Under the pieces are notes generated by a model that was not told the DNA's origin, ran no database searches, and was given only the letters and a program-made list of their open reading frames with translations. A stretch of DNA of 13,157 bases from an uncultured Spirochaetaceae bacterium (GTDB lineage: Bacteria > Spirochaetota > Spirochaetia > Treponematales > UBA12059): NCBI GenBank assembly GCA_938004315.1, contig CALKWG010000257.1, positions 1 through 13,157 on the forward strand, written 5' to 3'. Positions 5,651-13,106 of this stretch are shown here, one piece after another. How positions within the stretch are numbered: position 1 is the stretch's first letter; each line of letters begins with the position of its first letter. The position numbers and the translations under genes are program-made.

Positions 5651-7817
5651 AGAGCTCCTTGTCATAGGCGAGTACGTAGCGCAGCCAGGCCCAGCGTACG
5701 AGGCCGAGCCTGGCTTTGAGCATAAGCTCGGCCTGCTCGGCGAATGCCGCCATGGCGGCCTCTTCGTCGCCGCTGGGGTCGACCTCGCCGTATCGCGCCG
5801 CCTCGAAGGCTTTGCAGAGTTCGGGCAAGGGGGCGTCTTTATTATACAGCCGGGCATATTGGCGTTCGGCGTACTCTCGGGCGGTTTCCCCGCGCCGCGC
5901 TCCGAAGCCGAGCCTAGCTAAGAGCTTGAGCGAGAATAGGAAGACGGCGCTATAGCGCGAACGGGCGCTCGCGGCCTCTAGGGCGGCGCGGCCGCGTCTC
6001 CGCATCGCGGCGACCAGCGCGACGCGTATGGGCAGGGCGGCGAAGAGCGCCAGGAAGGCGAGCGCCGCCGCCGAAAGCCCGGCGGCCCGGCCGAGTGCGG
6101 GCAGGCGTTCGGCGAGCCCCGCCCCCGGGCGGCCCGAGGGCGCGGCCACGCCGAGTCCGGCGCCAGCGGCATCGCGCGCGAGCGACGCGTAGGGCTGGGC
6201 GGGGAAGGGGGGCGTCGCTTCGAGGGTCGTCCATCCCATACCGTCCAGGTAGGCTTCAACCCAGGCATGGGCGTCGCTATTCCGTACGAGGCCTTCGCCC
6301 TCGTCGTCGAGGTCGGCTAGGTAATACCCCTCTACGTAACGGCTCGGTATGCCGGCCGCCCGTAAGAGTACCGCGAGCGCGGTGGCGAAGTAGCTGCAAT
6401 AGCCGACGCCGGATTCGAACAGGAAGTAGTCGACGAACTCCGCCCCCTCCGGCGGCGCCTCGGCGTCGAGGCTATATTCGTAGGAGAGCCGCAGGTAAGA
6501 GGCCATGGTCCTCGCGGCCTGGGCCTGGCTCCGGCCGCGCGCGAGCTCCGCCGAGAGGCCAAGGACGCGCTGGCTTAAGCCCTCGGGCAGCTGCAGGTAG
6601 CGCGCGCGCTCCGCGGGGCTCAAAGGCTCGGCGCCCGCTTCGCCGTCGGGTATCGACGCGACCAGCTCGTACGCCGCCCCGAGGCGAGGGGGCTCGGGCA
6701 GGACTATGAGACCGTCGTCTTCGAAGACGGCGCGTTCCATGCCGGGGCCGAAGACCGATACCGGTTGCCACGGCGAGAACGCGGTGCTATAGGCTTGGCT
6801 GAGCGGCCTGATCCGTAGGCGGAGCTCCCGCCCGGGAGCAGAGGCGACGAAGCGCGTCCCTTCGGCCGCAAGAGCTCGCTCCGAACGTAGCCAGCGCGCT
6901 CCCGTATAGCGATCGAAGACCGCGCCGCGCAGGTAGAGCGGGGCATAGCCTTCTACGAGGAGGGCAGCCTGGTCGGACGGCCTCACCGGGCCGCCTAGGC
7001 GCTCGGGATTCGGCTGAAAACCGCTCTCGGCCAACGAAAAGGTCTCGCCCCGGCCCGAGCGGCCCGTCGCCGAGCGACCGTCCGAGCCGTCCGCGCCCGG
7101 GCCGCCGCTACCGGCGCCGCCCGAGCCCAGAGGCCAGCGTATCTCGACCCTCGCCGGGGCGGGCGCTACGAGGGCGAGGGCGGTCACGAAGAGCGCGAAG
7201 CGTAGGGCGGCCCCGCGCCGCATGGGGATTAAGGCCGAGCTTCCCAGAAGAATCGCCTCGGAGGCCCGCCTCTCGTCGGCGCCGTACCAGTACCAGAGCG
7301 CGACGCCTTGCGCGGCCAGCATAGGCATGCCTATCGATACGCCGCCGAGCGCGTACGCCGACGGAACCGCCGCCAAGATCGACGCCGCCGCCAGGTTCGG
7401 CTTGGCCAGGCAACGCCTGATCGCGAACGCGATGAAGCCGAGGCTTGAAAGCGCCCAGAGAGGACGCAAGAAGCGGCGTTCGAGCGCCGCCGCGCCGCTC
7501 AGGTAGGCGAAAAGATTGGCGGCCAGCGCCTCGAGCCAGGCGCGGGCCGCCTTGGCGAGCTCCGGCCTCAGGTACGCCGCCGAGCCGGCCACGAACAAGA
7601 AGATCAGGATCAGGGCCGGAATGATAAAGCGAAACCTGCGCGAAGCGCGCCAAGCCAGGACGAAGGCGGCGGCGAGGGTGAGGATGGTCAAGGGGTTTAT
7701 TTCGGTGAGCAAGGCGGTCGCCATGCTTTGGCTCGCGCCGAAGGCCAGTACGACGGCCGTGAGATAGGCGTCGAGCCCCGGCTCGCCGAGCCTAGACCCT
7801 GAGTTCGGCGAGCGCAT
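5628..7817 (-). CDS. TgpA-like membrane transglutaminase-domain protein
   Basis: This is a 729-residue membrane protein with a transglutaminase/protease-fold domain, of the type found with MoxR and DUF58 proteins. The N-terminal ~220 residues form several hydrophobic helices (for example 42-56, 64-82, 205-220). A glycine/serine linker follows (231-258), then a large extracytoplasmic region. The transglutaminase core carries GVGYCSYFATA with C474, NSDAHAW with H517, and LEATPPF with E533, the usual Cys-His-Asp/Glu triad. A helix at about 577-601 returns the chain to a C-terminal DUF4129-like cytoplasmic tail (about 640-700, GETAREYAER). The ATG at 7817 is preceded by AAGGAG and overlaps the DUF58 gene by 26 nt. 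The enzyme could cleave or cross-link envelope peptides or proteins. The substrate is unknown. Confidence 0.88.
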   Translation of the reverse strand: MRSPNSGSRLGEPGLDAYLTAVVLAFGASQSMATALLTEINPLTILTLAAAFVLAWRASRRFRFIIPALILIFLFVAGSAAYLRPELAKAARAWLEALAANLFAYLSGAAALERRFLRPLWALSSLGFIAFAIRRCLAKPNLAAASILAAVPSAYALGGVSIGMPMLAAQGVALWYWYGADERRASEAILLGSSALIPMRRGAALRFALFVTALALVAPAPARVEIRWPLGSGGAGSGGPGADGSDGRSATGRSGRGETFSLAESGFQPNPERLGGPVRPSDQAALLVEGYAPLYLRGAVFDRYTGARWLRSERALAAEGTRFVASAPGRELRLRIRPLSQAYSTAFSPWQPVSVFGPGMERAVFEDDGLIVLPEPPRLGAAYELVASIPDGEAGAEPLSPAERARYLQLPEGLSQRVLGLSAELARGRSQAQAARTMASYLRLSYEYSLDAEAPPEGAEFVDYFLFESGVGYCSYFATALAVLLRAAGIPSRYVEGYYLADLDDEGEGLVRNSDAHAWVEAYLDGMGWTTLEATPPFPAQPYASLARDAAGAGLGVAAPSGRPGAGLAERLPALGRAAGLSAAALAFLALFAALPIRVALVAAMRRRGRAALEAASARSRYSAVFLFSLKLLARLGFGARRGETAREYAERQYARLYNKDAPLPELCKAFEAARYGEVDPSGDEEAAMAAFAEQAELMLKARLGLVRWAWLRYVLAYDKELYEGIERP

Positions 7818-9042
7818 GCCCCAGCTCCTTATGGTCGCGCACGACGACGCGGCTGATGTCCTCGGCGGCCAGTGCCTCGGCCAAGCTCGCCGAATCGAGA
7901 TTTGAACCGGTCTCGTCAGCGTCGCCGCCGGGGCCGGCGAGCCGTACGAAGGCCGGCCGGCGGCCCGCCAGCTTGGCCTCGATGAGCGCCAGGGCCTCGG
8001 CGCGTCCGAGGCTCGGTCCTATGGCCACGAGGGCGGCCCCGGTCCGCGCGGCGGCGGCCGCCTCCTTGATAAGATCCGCGAAGGCCCCCGGCCGCGCCTT
8101 CGGCGAAAAGCGCGCCAGCGCATCCAGGACCGGCGGGAGCTCCCGCTCGTCGTCGCCCTCGATGCGCACGGCCCCTTGGCCGAGCCGTAAGCCTAGGCGG
8201 GCTCCCCGTCCGAGGAAATACGCCGCCAGCGAGGCCGCCGCCTCGGCTCCCAGGTCGTCGAGCCCGGCGCCTTCGGGGTAGCGGGCCGCCTCGGGATCCA
8301 GGATCAGCTCGACCATCGCGTCGCCGCGGCGTTCGAATCGCTTCACCACGGTACGCCCCGTCTTCGCCGACAGCCGCCAGTGAACCAGCCTCAGCGGGTC
8401 GCCGGGCCGGTACTCCCTGAGCTCCGCGATCTCGGCCGGATCGCGGACGTACGGGTCTCGGACGGCCAGCTCGCCCGGTTGCCTGAGGCCCTCCGGCGAG
8501 AGGCCGGCCAGGTAGCTGACGCGCGGCCGCACGACGATGGACAGCGGCGAGGCGATTCGCCTTCTTAATTCGAAGAGGCCGTAGAGGTCGCGCATCGCCA
8601 GCCAGGCGTCGCTGCGCTCATACAAGCCGCGGCGCTCCAGGCGCATGCGGCTTTCCCAGCGGACGAGTTTCCCCGGTTCCAAAGGCGCGGATTTCAGGGC
8701 GGCGGCGCGATACGCCGGCGTCTCGGCCTGACGTCCGGGCCTGGCGAACGAGCACTCGGCGATATGGAGGCCCGGTAGGGCTAAGCGGCCGGCGTTCTCT
8801 AGCTCGTAGCTCATGAGGATCTCGTCGCCGGCGAGGAGCGTAGCCGGCGGCGCGCTGACCCTAGCCTTGACCTTCCTTAGGCCCAGGTACGCGTGGGCGA
8901 GGCCCATGGCCGCGGCGAAGGCGAACGCGTAGGCAATGAACCAGAGCGCCCGTCCTCCGGTCAGGGCCGCCGAGGCGGCGAAGGCCAGGCCGGCTACGCC
9001 GAAGCGTAGCCTACGCGACGACGCTGCCGATAGCCGGGACAT
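7792..9042 (-). CDS. DUF58 domain protein (MoxR-associated)
   Basis: This 416-residue protein has two hydrophobic helices near the N-terminus (about 13-30 and 32-50). A beta-rich region follows, then the DUF58 signature: DPAEIAELREYRPGDPLR (201-218) running into LVHWRLSAKTGRTVVKRFE (219-237). The part after this, with VELILDPEA, is the von Willebrand-A-like section common in the family. I see no intact MIDAS DxSxS motif. DUF58 proteins are thought to work with MoxR ATPases in assembling or activating envelope enzymes, and the neighbours fit that. No good ribosome site precedes the ATG at 9042. The gene starts 32 nt inside moxR, so translation is probably coupled. The start is moderately sure and the family assignment strong. 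Confidence 0.87.
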   Translation of the reverse strand: MSRLSAASSRRLRFGVAGLAFAASAALTGGRALWFIAYAFAFAAAMGLAHAYLGLRKVKARVSAPPATLLAGDEILMSYELENAGRLALPGLHIAECSFARPGRQAETPAYRAAALKSAPLEPGKLVRWESRMRLERRGLYERSDAWLAMRDLYGLFELRRRIASPLSIVVRPRVSYLAGLSPEGLRQPGELAVRDPYVRDPAEIAELREYRPGDPLRLVHWRLSAKTGRTVVKRFERRGDAMVELILDPEAARYPEGAGLDDLGAEAAASLAAYFLGRGARLGLRLGQGAVRIEGDDERELPPVLDALARFSPKARPGAFADLIKEAAAAARTGAALVAIGPSLGRAEALALIEAKLAGRRPAFVRLAGPGGDADETGSNLDSASLAEALAAEDISRVVVRDHKELGHALAELRV

Positions 9043-9952
9043 ACGCGTCGTCTACGATCTCCGCTACGATGGCCTCGGCCGATAGGCCCGCTATGCGGGC
9101 CTCCGAGCCTCGAACCAAGCGATGGGCCATGACCGGGGCGGCCAAGGTTTTCAAGTCGTCCGGGACGACGAAGCGGCGCCCACGGACTAAGGCTAAGGCT
9201 TTCGAGGCCCTGACGAGGTCGCGCGTAGCGCGGGGGCTGGCTCCTAGGAGCAGCCTGGAATCGGAACGGGTCGCCGAGCAGAGCGCCACCGCGTAGTCGG
9301 CTATCTCCTTGGCCACGACGACGGCCTCGGCCGCCGCCTGTAGGGCCAGGGCCGCTTCGGCGTCGCAAACCGGCGCTAAGGCGCTGGGAGCGGCCGCGCC
9401 GCCGGTCGCCACGACGCGCTCGGCGTCGGGGCCCGGATAGCCGATCCCGAGGCGCATCATGAAGCGGTCCAGCTGCGCCTCGGGCAAGGGGAAGGTCCCT
9501 TGGTATTCGATCGGGTTTTGGGTAGCCACGACCATGAAGGGCCTGGGCAGCGGTCGGCTCCTATCGTCGATCGTCACCTGGCGCTCCTCCATGGCTTCAA
9601 GGAGGCTGGATTGGGTTCGGGGCGACGCGCGGTTGATCTCGTCGGCCAGGAGGAGCTGGCAGAAGACCGGACCCGGCCTGAAGCGAAGCTCGCCGCCTTC
9701 CAAGACGAGGTTCCCCGTTACGTCCGAGGGCATGATGTCCGGCGTGCATTGTAGCCGCGCGAAGCCCAGGCCCGAGGCGGCGGCGAGGGCCTTAGCCAAG
9801 GTGGTTTTACCGACGCCCGGGCGGTCCTCGATAAGCGCGTGCCCGCCCGCGATGAAGCAGGCGACTAAGAGCTCCACGGCCTCGTCGGCGTCCAAAACCG
9901 CGCTCCGTACCCGGTCGACCAATCCCCGCGCCAGGGTCTCCGCTTCGATCAT
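9011..9952 (-). CDS. moxR: MoxR-family AAA+ ATPase
   Basis: This 313-residue AAA+ ATPase of the MoxR class probably acts as a hexameric chaperone that activates partner proteins. It shows Walker A EDRPGVGKTTLAK (residues 42-54), a QCTPDIMPSDVTG segment (68-80), Walker B LLADEINRASPRTQSSLLEAM (101-121), sensor 1 VVATQNPIEYQGTFPLPEAQ (141-160) and an arginine-finger region LDRFMMR (161-167). Length matches the family. The start has a strong AGGAGG four bases upstream. It heads the operon moxR, DUF58, transglutaminase, MBL hydrolase, a well-known core order apart from the last gene. A probable promoter lies at 10012-10007, and a terminator upstream separates it from the phosphatase. Confidence 0.93.
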   Translation of the reverse strand: MIEAETLARGLVDRVRSAVLDADEAVELLVACFIAGGHALIEDRPGVGKTTLAKALAAASGLGFARLQCTPDIMPSDVTGNLVLEGGELRFRPGPVFCQLLLADEINRASPRTQSSLLEAMEERQVTIDDRSRPLPRPFMVVATQNPIEYQGTFPLPEAQLDRFMMRLGIGYPGPDAERVVATGGAAAPSALAPVCDAEAALALQAAAEAVVVAKEIADYAVALCSATRSDSRLLLGASPRATRDLVRASKALALVRGRRFVVPDDLKTLAAPVMAHRLVRGSEARIAGLSAEAIVAEIVDDAYVPAIGSVVA

Positions 9953-9972
9953 GTTGCCTCCTCATGCTGCTC

Positions 9973-9989
9973 CGGCCCGGCTCGGGCCG
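9973..9989 (-). promoter_or_regulatory. Hairpin in the moxR leader
   Basis: CGGCCCG (9973-9979) pairs with CGGGCCG (9983-9989) around three bases, a 7-bp all-GC stem. On the minus strand it lies between the probable transcription start and the AGGAGG ribosome site, about 10 nt ahead of that site. It may affect translation. GC-rich chance pairing cannot be excluded. Confidence 0.35.
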
Positions 9990-10006
9990 TCAAAGCTACG
10001 CTAGGG

Positions 10007-10012
10007 AGTATA
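10007..10012 (-). promoter_or_regulatory. Candidate -10 box of the moxR operon
   Basis: TATACT (minus strand, 10012-10007) matches 5 of 6 consensus bases. It lies about 55 nt ahead of the moxR start and downstream of the phosphatase terminator. It is identical to the -10 box proposed for the phosphatase gene. No clear -35 box lies at the right distance, so confidence is limited. Confidence 0.4.
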
Positions 10013-10071
10013 CCACCGGCTACCGAGTTCCCGAGAATCCATTCGCCGCTTCTAAAGGGAGAAATACTTGA

Positions 10072-10097
10072 GAAAACGGAAGCGCGCCGGCGTTCCG
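10072..10097 (-). terminator. Rho-independent terminator of the phosphatase gene
   Basis: Read on the minus strand, CGGAA (10097-10093) pairs with TTCCG (10081-10077). An inner CGC/GCG pairing with one bulged base surrounds a CGGC loop. TTTTCT (10076-10071) follows at once. It starts 20 nt after the phosphatase stop, which fits the end of that transcript and makes the moxR operon a separate unit. Confidence 0.6.
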
Positions 10098-10117
10098 ACG
10101 CGTCATCCCCCTCCGCC

Positions 10118-12388
10118 CTAGCTTTCCTTGGCGCTGACGACGCGCCGAAGGAGCTCGTCGAAGCGGCCGTCATGGGGAGCCAGGCGCGCGGCGGTACGGA
10201 GGAGGCGCTCGGCGCCGGCCGCGTCGCCGAGCTTAAGGCGGAGTTCGGCGAGGGCCGCCATGACGCGCGGATCCTCCGGTCGCCGGCGGCGCAGGTCCTC
10301 CAGGACCGCGGCGGCCTCTCTAACCGAGCCCGTCTGGCTCATGAGCTCGGCGCTCCGTATCTGGTCTCCGGCGTCGCGGCAGCGGTCGCCGCACGCGTCT
10401 ACGTAGCGCTCGAAGCCGACGATCAGCGCGGCCCGGTCGTCCGACTGGCGCATGCCCTCCGCGAAGCGCGCCACCTCCTCGAGGAGGAAGCCTACGAAGC
10501 CGGAGGGATCCCCGCCGCCGTGCGCCGAGAAGCAGGCCTTCAGCCGCCCAAGCTCGTAGAGCCCCCGATCCTTGGAGCGGGCTTCGATGATGCCGTCGGT
10601 GTAGAGCGCCAGGCGGTCGCCGGGCGCCATGGAGGCCGAGCCCTGGGCCAGGGGGAAGTCGTCGCTGATGCCCAGGAGCTGCCCGCCCTCTACGTCGAGC
10701 TCCTCGACCGAGCCGTCGGAGCGGCGCAGGAGGGCCGGCGGGTGGCCGGCGTTGGCGAAGCTCAGGCTCCCGTCGGTCACGTCGACGATCACGACGAAGG
10801 CCGACACGAAATAGGTCTCGCCGCCGATGAGCTCGCAGAGCTCGCGGTTGACTTCGAAGAGTATGGCGTCGGGCTCCCAGCCGCGCAGGGCGTGGGCGCG
10901 GAAGCTCACCTTGGCCATGGCGGCGATGAGGGCGGCCGGTATGCCGTGCCCGGATACGTCGCCCACCACGAAAGCGTAGCGCCCCCCGCCGAGCTCCGCC
11001 GCGTCGTAGAGGTCGCCGCCGACGTCGGCCATGGCCTGGTAGCGGGCGCCGAAGCTGAGCGCGGGAGTGACGGGTAGCTCCGCTTCGTTCGGTACGATCT
11101 TGCGCTGCACCGCCGCGGCCATCTGGACTTCTTCTTCCATCTGGTCGTTGCGCAGCCTCAGGAGGGCGTTGGCCTCGTCCAGCTTCTTGGTGCGTTCGGC
11201 TACCTTGCGCTCCAGGGTTTGGGAATATCGCTCGATTTCGGCGCGCTGCTCCTCCATGCGGTCCATATCGCTCTTTAGGTTTATGGCGACGTGGTTGAAG
11301 AAGTCGGCGAGCTCCCCGAACTCGTCCTTCGTGTCGATGCGCACCCGGTAGCCCAGGTCGCCGGCGGCGAGCGCCAGGGCGCCTTGCTTCAAGGCGGCGA
11401 CCGGCTTGGAGATCGCCCTCGATTCTAGGATGCCCAGCGCCACGGCCGCGACCATCCCCAGGATAGAGATGCCGAAGAGCGTCCGGTAGAACCTGAATAC
11501 GACGCCGGCGACGTCGCCCACGGGGCCGAGGCTGATGATGAGCCAAGCGGTCTTGGGCACCTTGGACGACGCGTAATAGATGCCTTGGCGGAGGAGGAGC
11601 CCGGAGCTGCGCTCGACCGAGTTCATGAGGGCGCGCATGCCCGCGATAGGCGAGCCGGGGGCGAAGACGTTCATGCCGGGCACCAGGGGCTCCTCGTTGA
11701 GCCGCTCCTCGAAGGTGACGAGCGCGCCTTCGCGGTTGACCAGGTAGGTGCGCGAGTGCTGCGTGAAGCGGCGCATCGATACGATCGTGGTCAGCCTCGA
11801 CAATCGTACGTCCGCCGCCAGCACGCCGACGAGGGTTCCGTCCGGCTTCTTGCAGGCTAGGCTTATGGAGACGACCGTATCGCCCGAGCCCGAGTCCACG
11901 TAGGGCTCGCTCACGATGGCGTCGGGGTAGATTGACGAGCGGATGAACCAGGGGCGCTCGGTCCAATCGTAGTTGCGATCCGGCGTCCAGCCCGAGCCGT
12001 CCAGATAGTAGCCGTCTCCCGACCGGACGTAGCCTTCGTCCCACGTCTCGAAGGACGACGCGTCCCGGCTCGCGGAGCCGAAGTAGACCCAGGCTATATC
12101 ATGATCCGCGTCCGTGGCGTCCTTGAGGAGCTTCAAGATGAGGTCGGGGCTGTCGTAGAAGCGCAGGACCGCATGCCGTAAGGTCTCGAGGGTGCCGGTC
12201 TTGCTCGATAGCCAAATCTCGAAGTCGCGGGCCACGAGGGCCATGTCGCGGGTGATGTTGCCCAGCACCGCCGATTCCACCGATCCGGCGACGGTCAAGT
12301 ACATCGACAGGGCCACCAGGCCGACGACCAAGGCGAACAGGAGGGTGAGGGTGATGAAGAGGCGGCGGGCGACCGAAGAACGTCTCAC
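10118..12388 (-). CDS. Membrane sensor with PP2C/SpoIIE-type serine phosphatase domain and TPR-like tail
   Basis: This 756-residue protein has a transmembrane helix (about 9-32), a large extracytoplasmic dCache-type sensor (about 35-300; RPWFIRSSIYPDAIVSEPYV at 145-164 and SISLACKKPDGTLVGVLAAD at 174-193) and a second helix (about 304-322). A HAMP domain (322-375, with KDEFGEL) and a coiled coil (375-425) follow, then a PP2C/RsbU-SpoIIE phosphatase domain (about 445-660). The metal-binding acidic residues are all visible: DVGGDLYD (455-462), GDVSGHG (477-482), YTDGII (596-601), SDDRAALIV (649-657). About 95 further residues look like TPR helices. Such proteins dephosphorylate anti-anti-sigma-type (STAS) partners in response to an outside signal. 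No STAS or anti-sigma gene is in view. The start is GTG, with AAGG seven bases upstream and a promoter 60 nt upstream. The ligand is unknown. Confidence 0.9.
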   Translation of the reverse strand: MRRSSVARRLFITLTLLFALVVGLVALSMYLTVAGSVESAVLGNITRDMALVARDFEIWLSSKTGTLETLRHAVLRFYDSPDLILKLLKDATDADHDIAWVYFGSASRDASSFETWDEGYVRSGDGYYLDGSGWTPDRNYDWTERPWFIRSSIYPDAIVSEPYVDSGSGDTVVSISLACKKPDGTLVGVLAADVRLSRLTTIVSMRRFTQHSRTYLVNREGALVTFEERLNEEPLVPGMNVFAPGSPIAGMRALMNSVERSSGLLLRQGIYYASSKVPKTAWLIISLGPVGDVAGVVFRFYRTLFGISILGMVAAVALGILESRAISKPVAALKQGALALAAGDLGYRVRIDTKDEFGELADFFNHVAINLKSDMDRMEEQRAEIERYSQTLERKVAERTKKLDEANALLRLRNDQMEEEVQMAAAVQRKIVPNEAELPVTPALSFGARYQAMADVGGDLYDAAELGGGRYAFVVGDVSGHGIPAALIAAMAKVSFRAHALRGWEPDAILFEVNRELCELIGGETYFVSAFVVIVDVTDGSLSFANAGHPPALLRRSDGSVEELDVEGGQLLGISDDFPLAQGSASMAPGDRLALYTDGIIEARSKDRGLYELGRLKACFSAHGGGDPSGFVGFLLEEVARFAEGMRQSDDRAALIVGFERYVDACGDRCRDAGDQIRSAELMSQTGSVREAAAVLEDLRRRRPEDPRVMAALAELRLKLGDAAGAERLLRTAARLAPHDGRFDELLRRVVSAKES

Positions 12389-12402
12389 TGGCTAGCCTTA
12401 CG

Positions 12403-12430
12403 GGCCGCTCGCGCGAGCGCGCGGGCGGCC
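12403..12430 (-). promoter_or_regulatory. GC-rich inverted repeats in the phosphatase leader
   Basis: The perfect 12-nt palindrome GCTCGCGCGAGC (12407-12418) overlaps a GGCCGC/GCGGCC pairing (12403-12408 with 12425-12430). The two folds exclude each other. They lie between the inferred transcription start (near 12443) and the AAGG ribosome site of the phosphatase gene. A role in translation control is inference. Confidence 0.4.
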
Positions 12431-12449
12431 ATTGCATGGTAAGGGTATG

Positions 12450-12478
12450 AGTATATATCCATTCGAGCTTTTAGTGAA
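12450..12478 (-). promoter_or_regulatory. sigma70-type promoter of the phosphatase gene
   Basis: On the minus strand TTCACT (12478-12473, 4 of 6 bases) is followed after 17 bp by TATACT (12455-12450, 5 of 6). The surrounding sequence is AT-rich within a GC-rich region. Transcription would begin near 12443 and give a leader of about 55 nt. Confidence 0.55.
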
Positions 12479-12520
12479 CCCATGGGGCCGCGCTCGCGGA
12501 GCCGCGTTCGGGGTCGCCCT

Positions 12521-12549
12521 CGTACAAACGCCTGACTCCGGGGTATAGT
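12521..12549 (+). promoter_or_regulatory. Promoter of the aminotransferase gene, placed for a leaderless mRNA
   Basis: TATAGT (12544-12549, 5 of 6 bases) lies 17 bp after a weak CGTACA (12521-12526, 3 of 6). The -10 box ends only 6 nt before the ATG at 12556, so transcription should start at or next to the A of the start codon. No ribosome site is present upstream. Confidence 0.45.
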
Positions 12550-12555
12550 TCGCCC

Positions 12556-13106
12556 ATGAGGCGCCTCACGTTTTCTGGTCGGATCTCGGCCGCCGCGCAT
12601 GATAATAGACTGGCTCAGGCCGTCGCCGCCCGCCGCGCGCGCGGCCTTCCCATACTAAACCTGGCTGAAAGCAATCCTAGCCGCTGCGGCCTTAAGCCGT
12701 CGGGAGTCATAGAGGCCTTGGCTCGGCCCGATAACCTACGCTACGATCCGGACCCGCGCGGCCTCGTCGGCGCGCGCGAGGCCTTGGCCGGGCGGCTCGG
12801 CTGCCGCCATGACGAGCTCTTCTTGGCCGCCAGTACCTCGGAGGCCTACGCCTGGCTCTTCAAGCTCCTCTGCGACCCCGGCCAGGCCGTCCTCGTACCG
12901 AAGCCCGGTTATCCGCTTTTCGATTACCTGGCCGGCCTCGAGGGGCTTCGCGCCTTGCCGTATCGGCTGGAGTATCGGCATCCCGCCGGCTGGGCCGTCG
13001 ATATCGACGCCCTCATGAGGGCCGCCCGCGAGGGCGACGCGCGCGCCATCGTCGTCATCAACCCGAACAACCCCACCGGCTCGTATCTTGGCGAGGCCGA
13101 GCGCCG
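12556..13106 (+). CDS. PLP-dependent class I/II aminotransferase, N-terminal part (contig end)
   Basis: The first 183 residues of a fold-type I aminotransferase transfer an amino group to or from a 2-oxo acid using pyridoxal phosphate. Visible family marks are LPILNLAESNPSRCGL (31-46) and LRYDPDPRGLVGAREALA (61-78). ASTSEAYAWLFKLLCDPG (92-109) carries the phosphate-binding turn. VLVPKPGYPLFDYL (112-125) and VVINPNNPTGSYL (166-178) hold the conserved Asn-Pro-x-Gly part of the PLP pocket. The catalytic lysine and C-terminal half are missing because the genuine sequence ends at 13106. The apparent stop at 13126-13128 is in adapter sequence, so this is not a natural truncation. The ATG at 12556 gives the expected N-terminus; no ribosome site precedes it. 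Substrate specificity (aspartate, alanine or aromatic type) cannot be decided. Confidence 0.85.

Noticed and set aside
5650..5857. Longer start for the MBL hydrolase at 5857.
   Set aside because: The added 69 residues are Pro/Ser/Arg-rich, overlap the transglutaminase gene, and lie before the AAGGAG-supported ATG at 5650.
7050..7130. GC-rich Gly/Ser repeat in the transglutaminase gene as a possible mobile or recombination repeat.
   Set aside because: It encodes a flexible linker in frame (residues about 231-258) between the membrane part and the outer domain; no exact repeat unit was seen.
9949..10173. 74-codon minus-strand frame ending in a TGA that overlaps the moxR start.
   Set aside because: It begins inside the phosphatase gene in another frame and crosses that gene's terminator. 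No ribosome site or protein-like pattern is seen, so the overlap is probably chance.
10320..12044. Long minus-strand frame of 574 codons inside the phosphatase gene.
   Set aside because: It is a shadow frame of GC-rich coding sequence, dominated by Arg, Gly and Ala. The overlapping phosphatase has complete domains.
12385..12600. 71-codon minus-strand frame ending in TGA overlapping the phosphatase GTG.
   Set aside because: It crosses the divergent promoters and the aminotransferase start. The product is arginine-rich without recognisable features. A short leader peptide of about 25 codons (from 12459) cannot be fully excluded but has no ribosome site.
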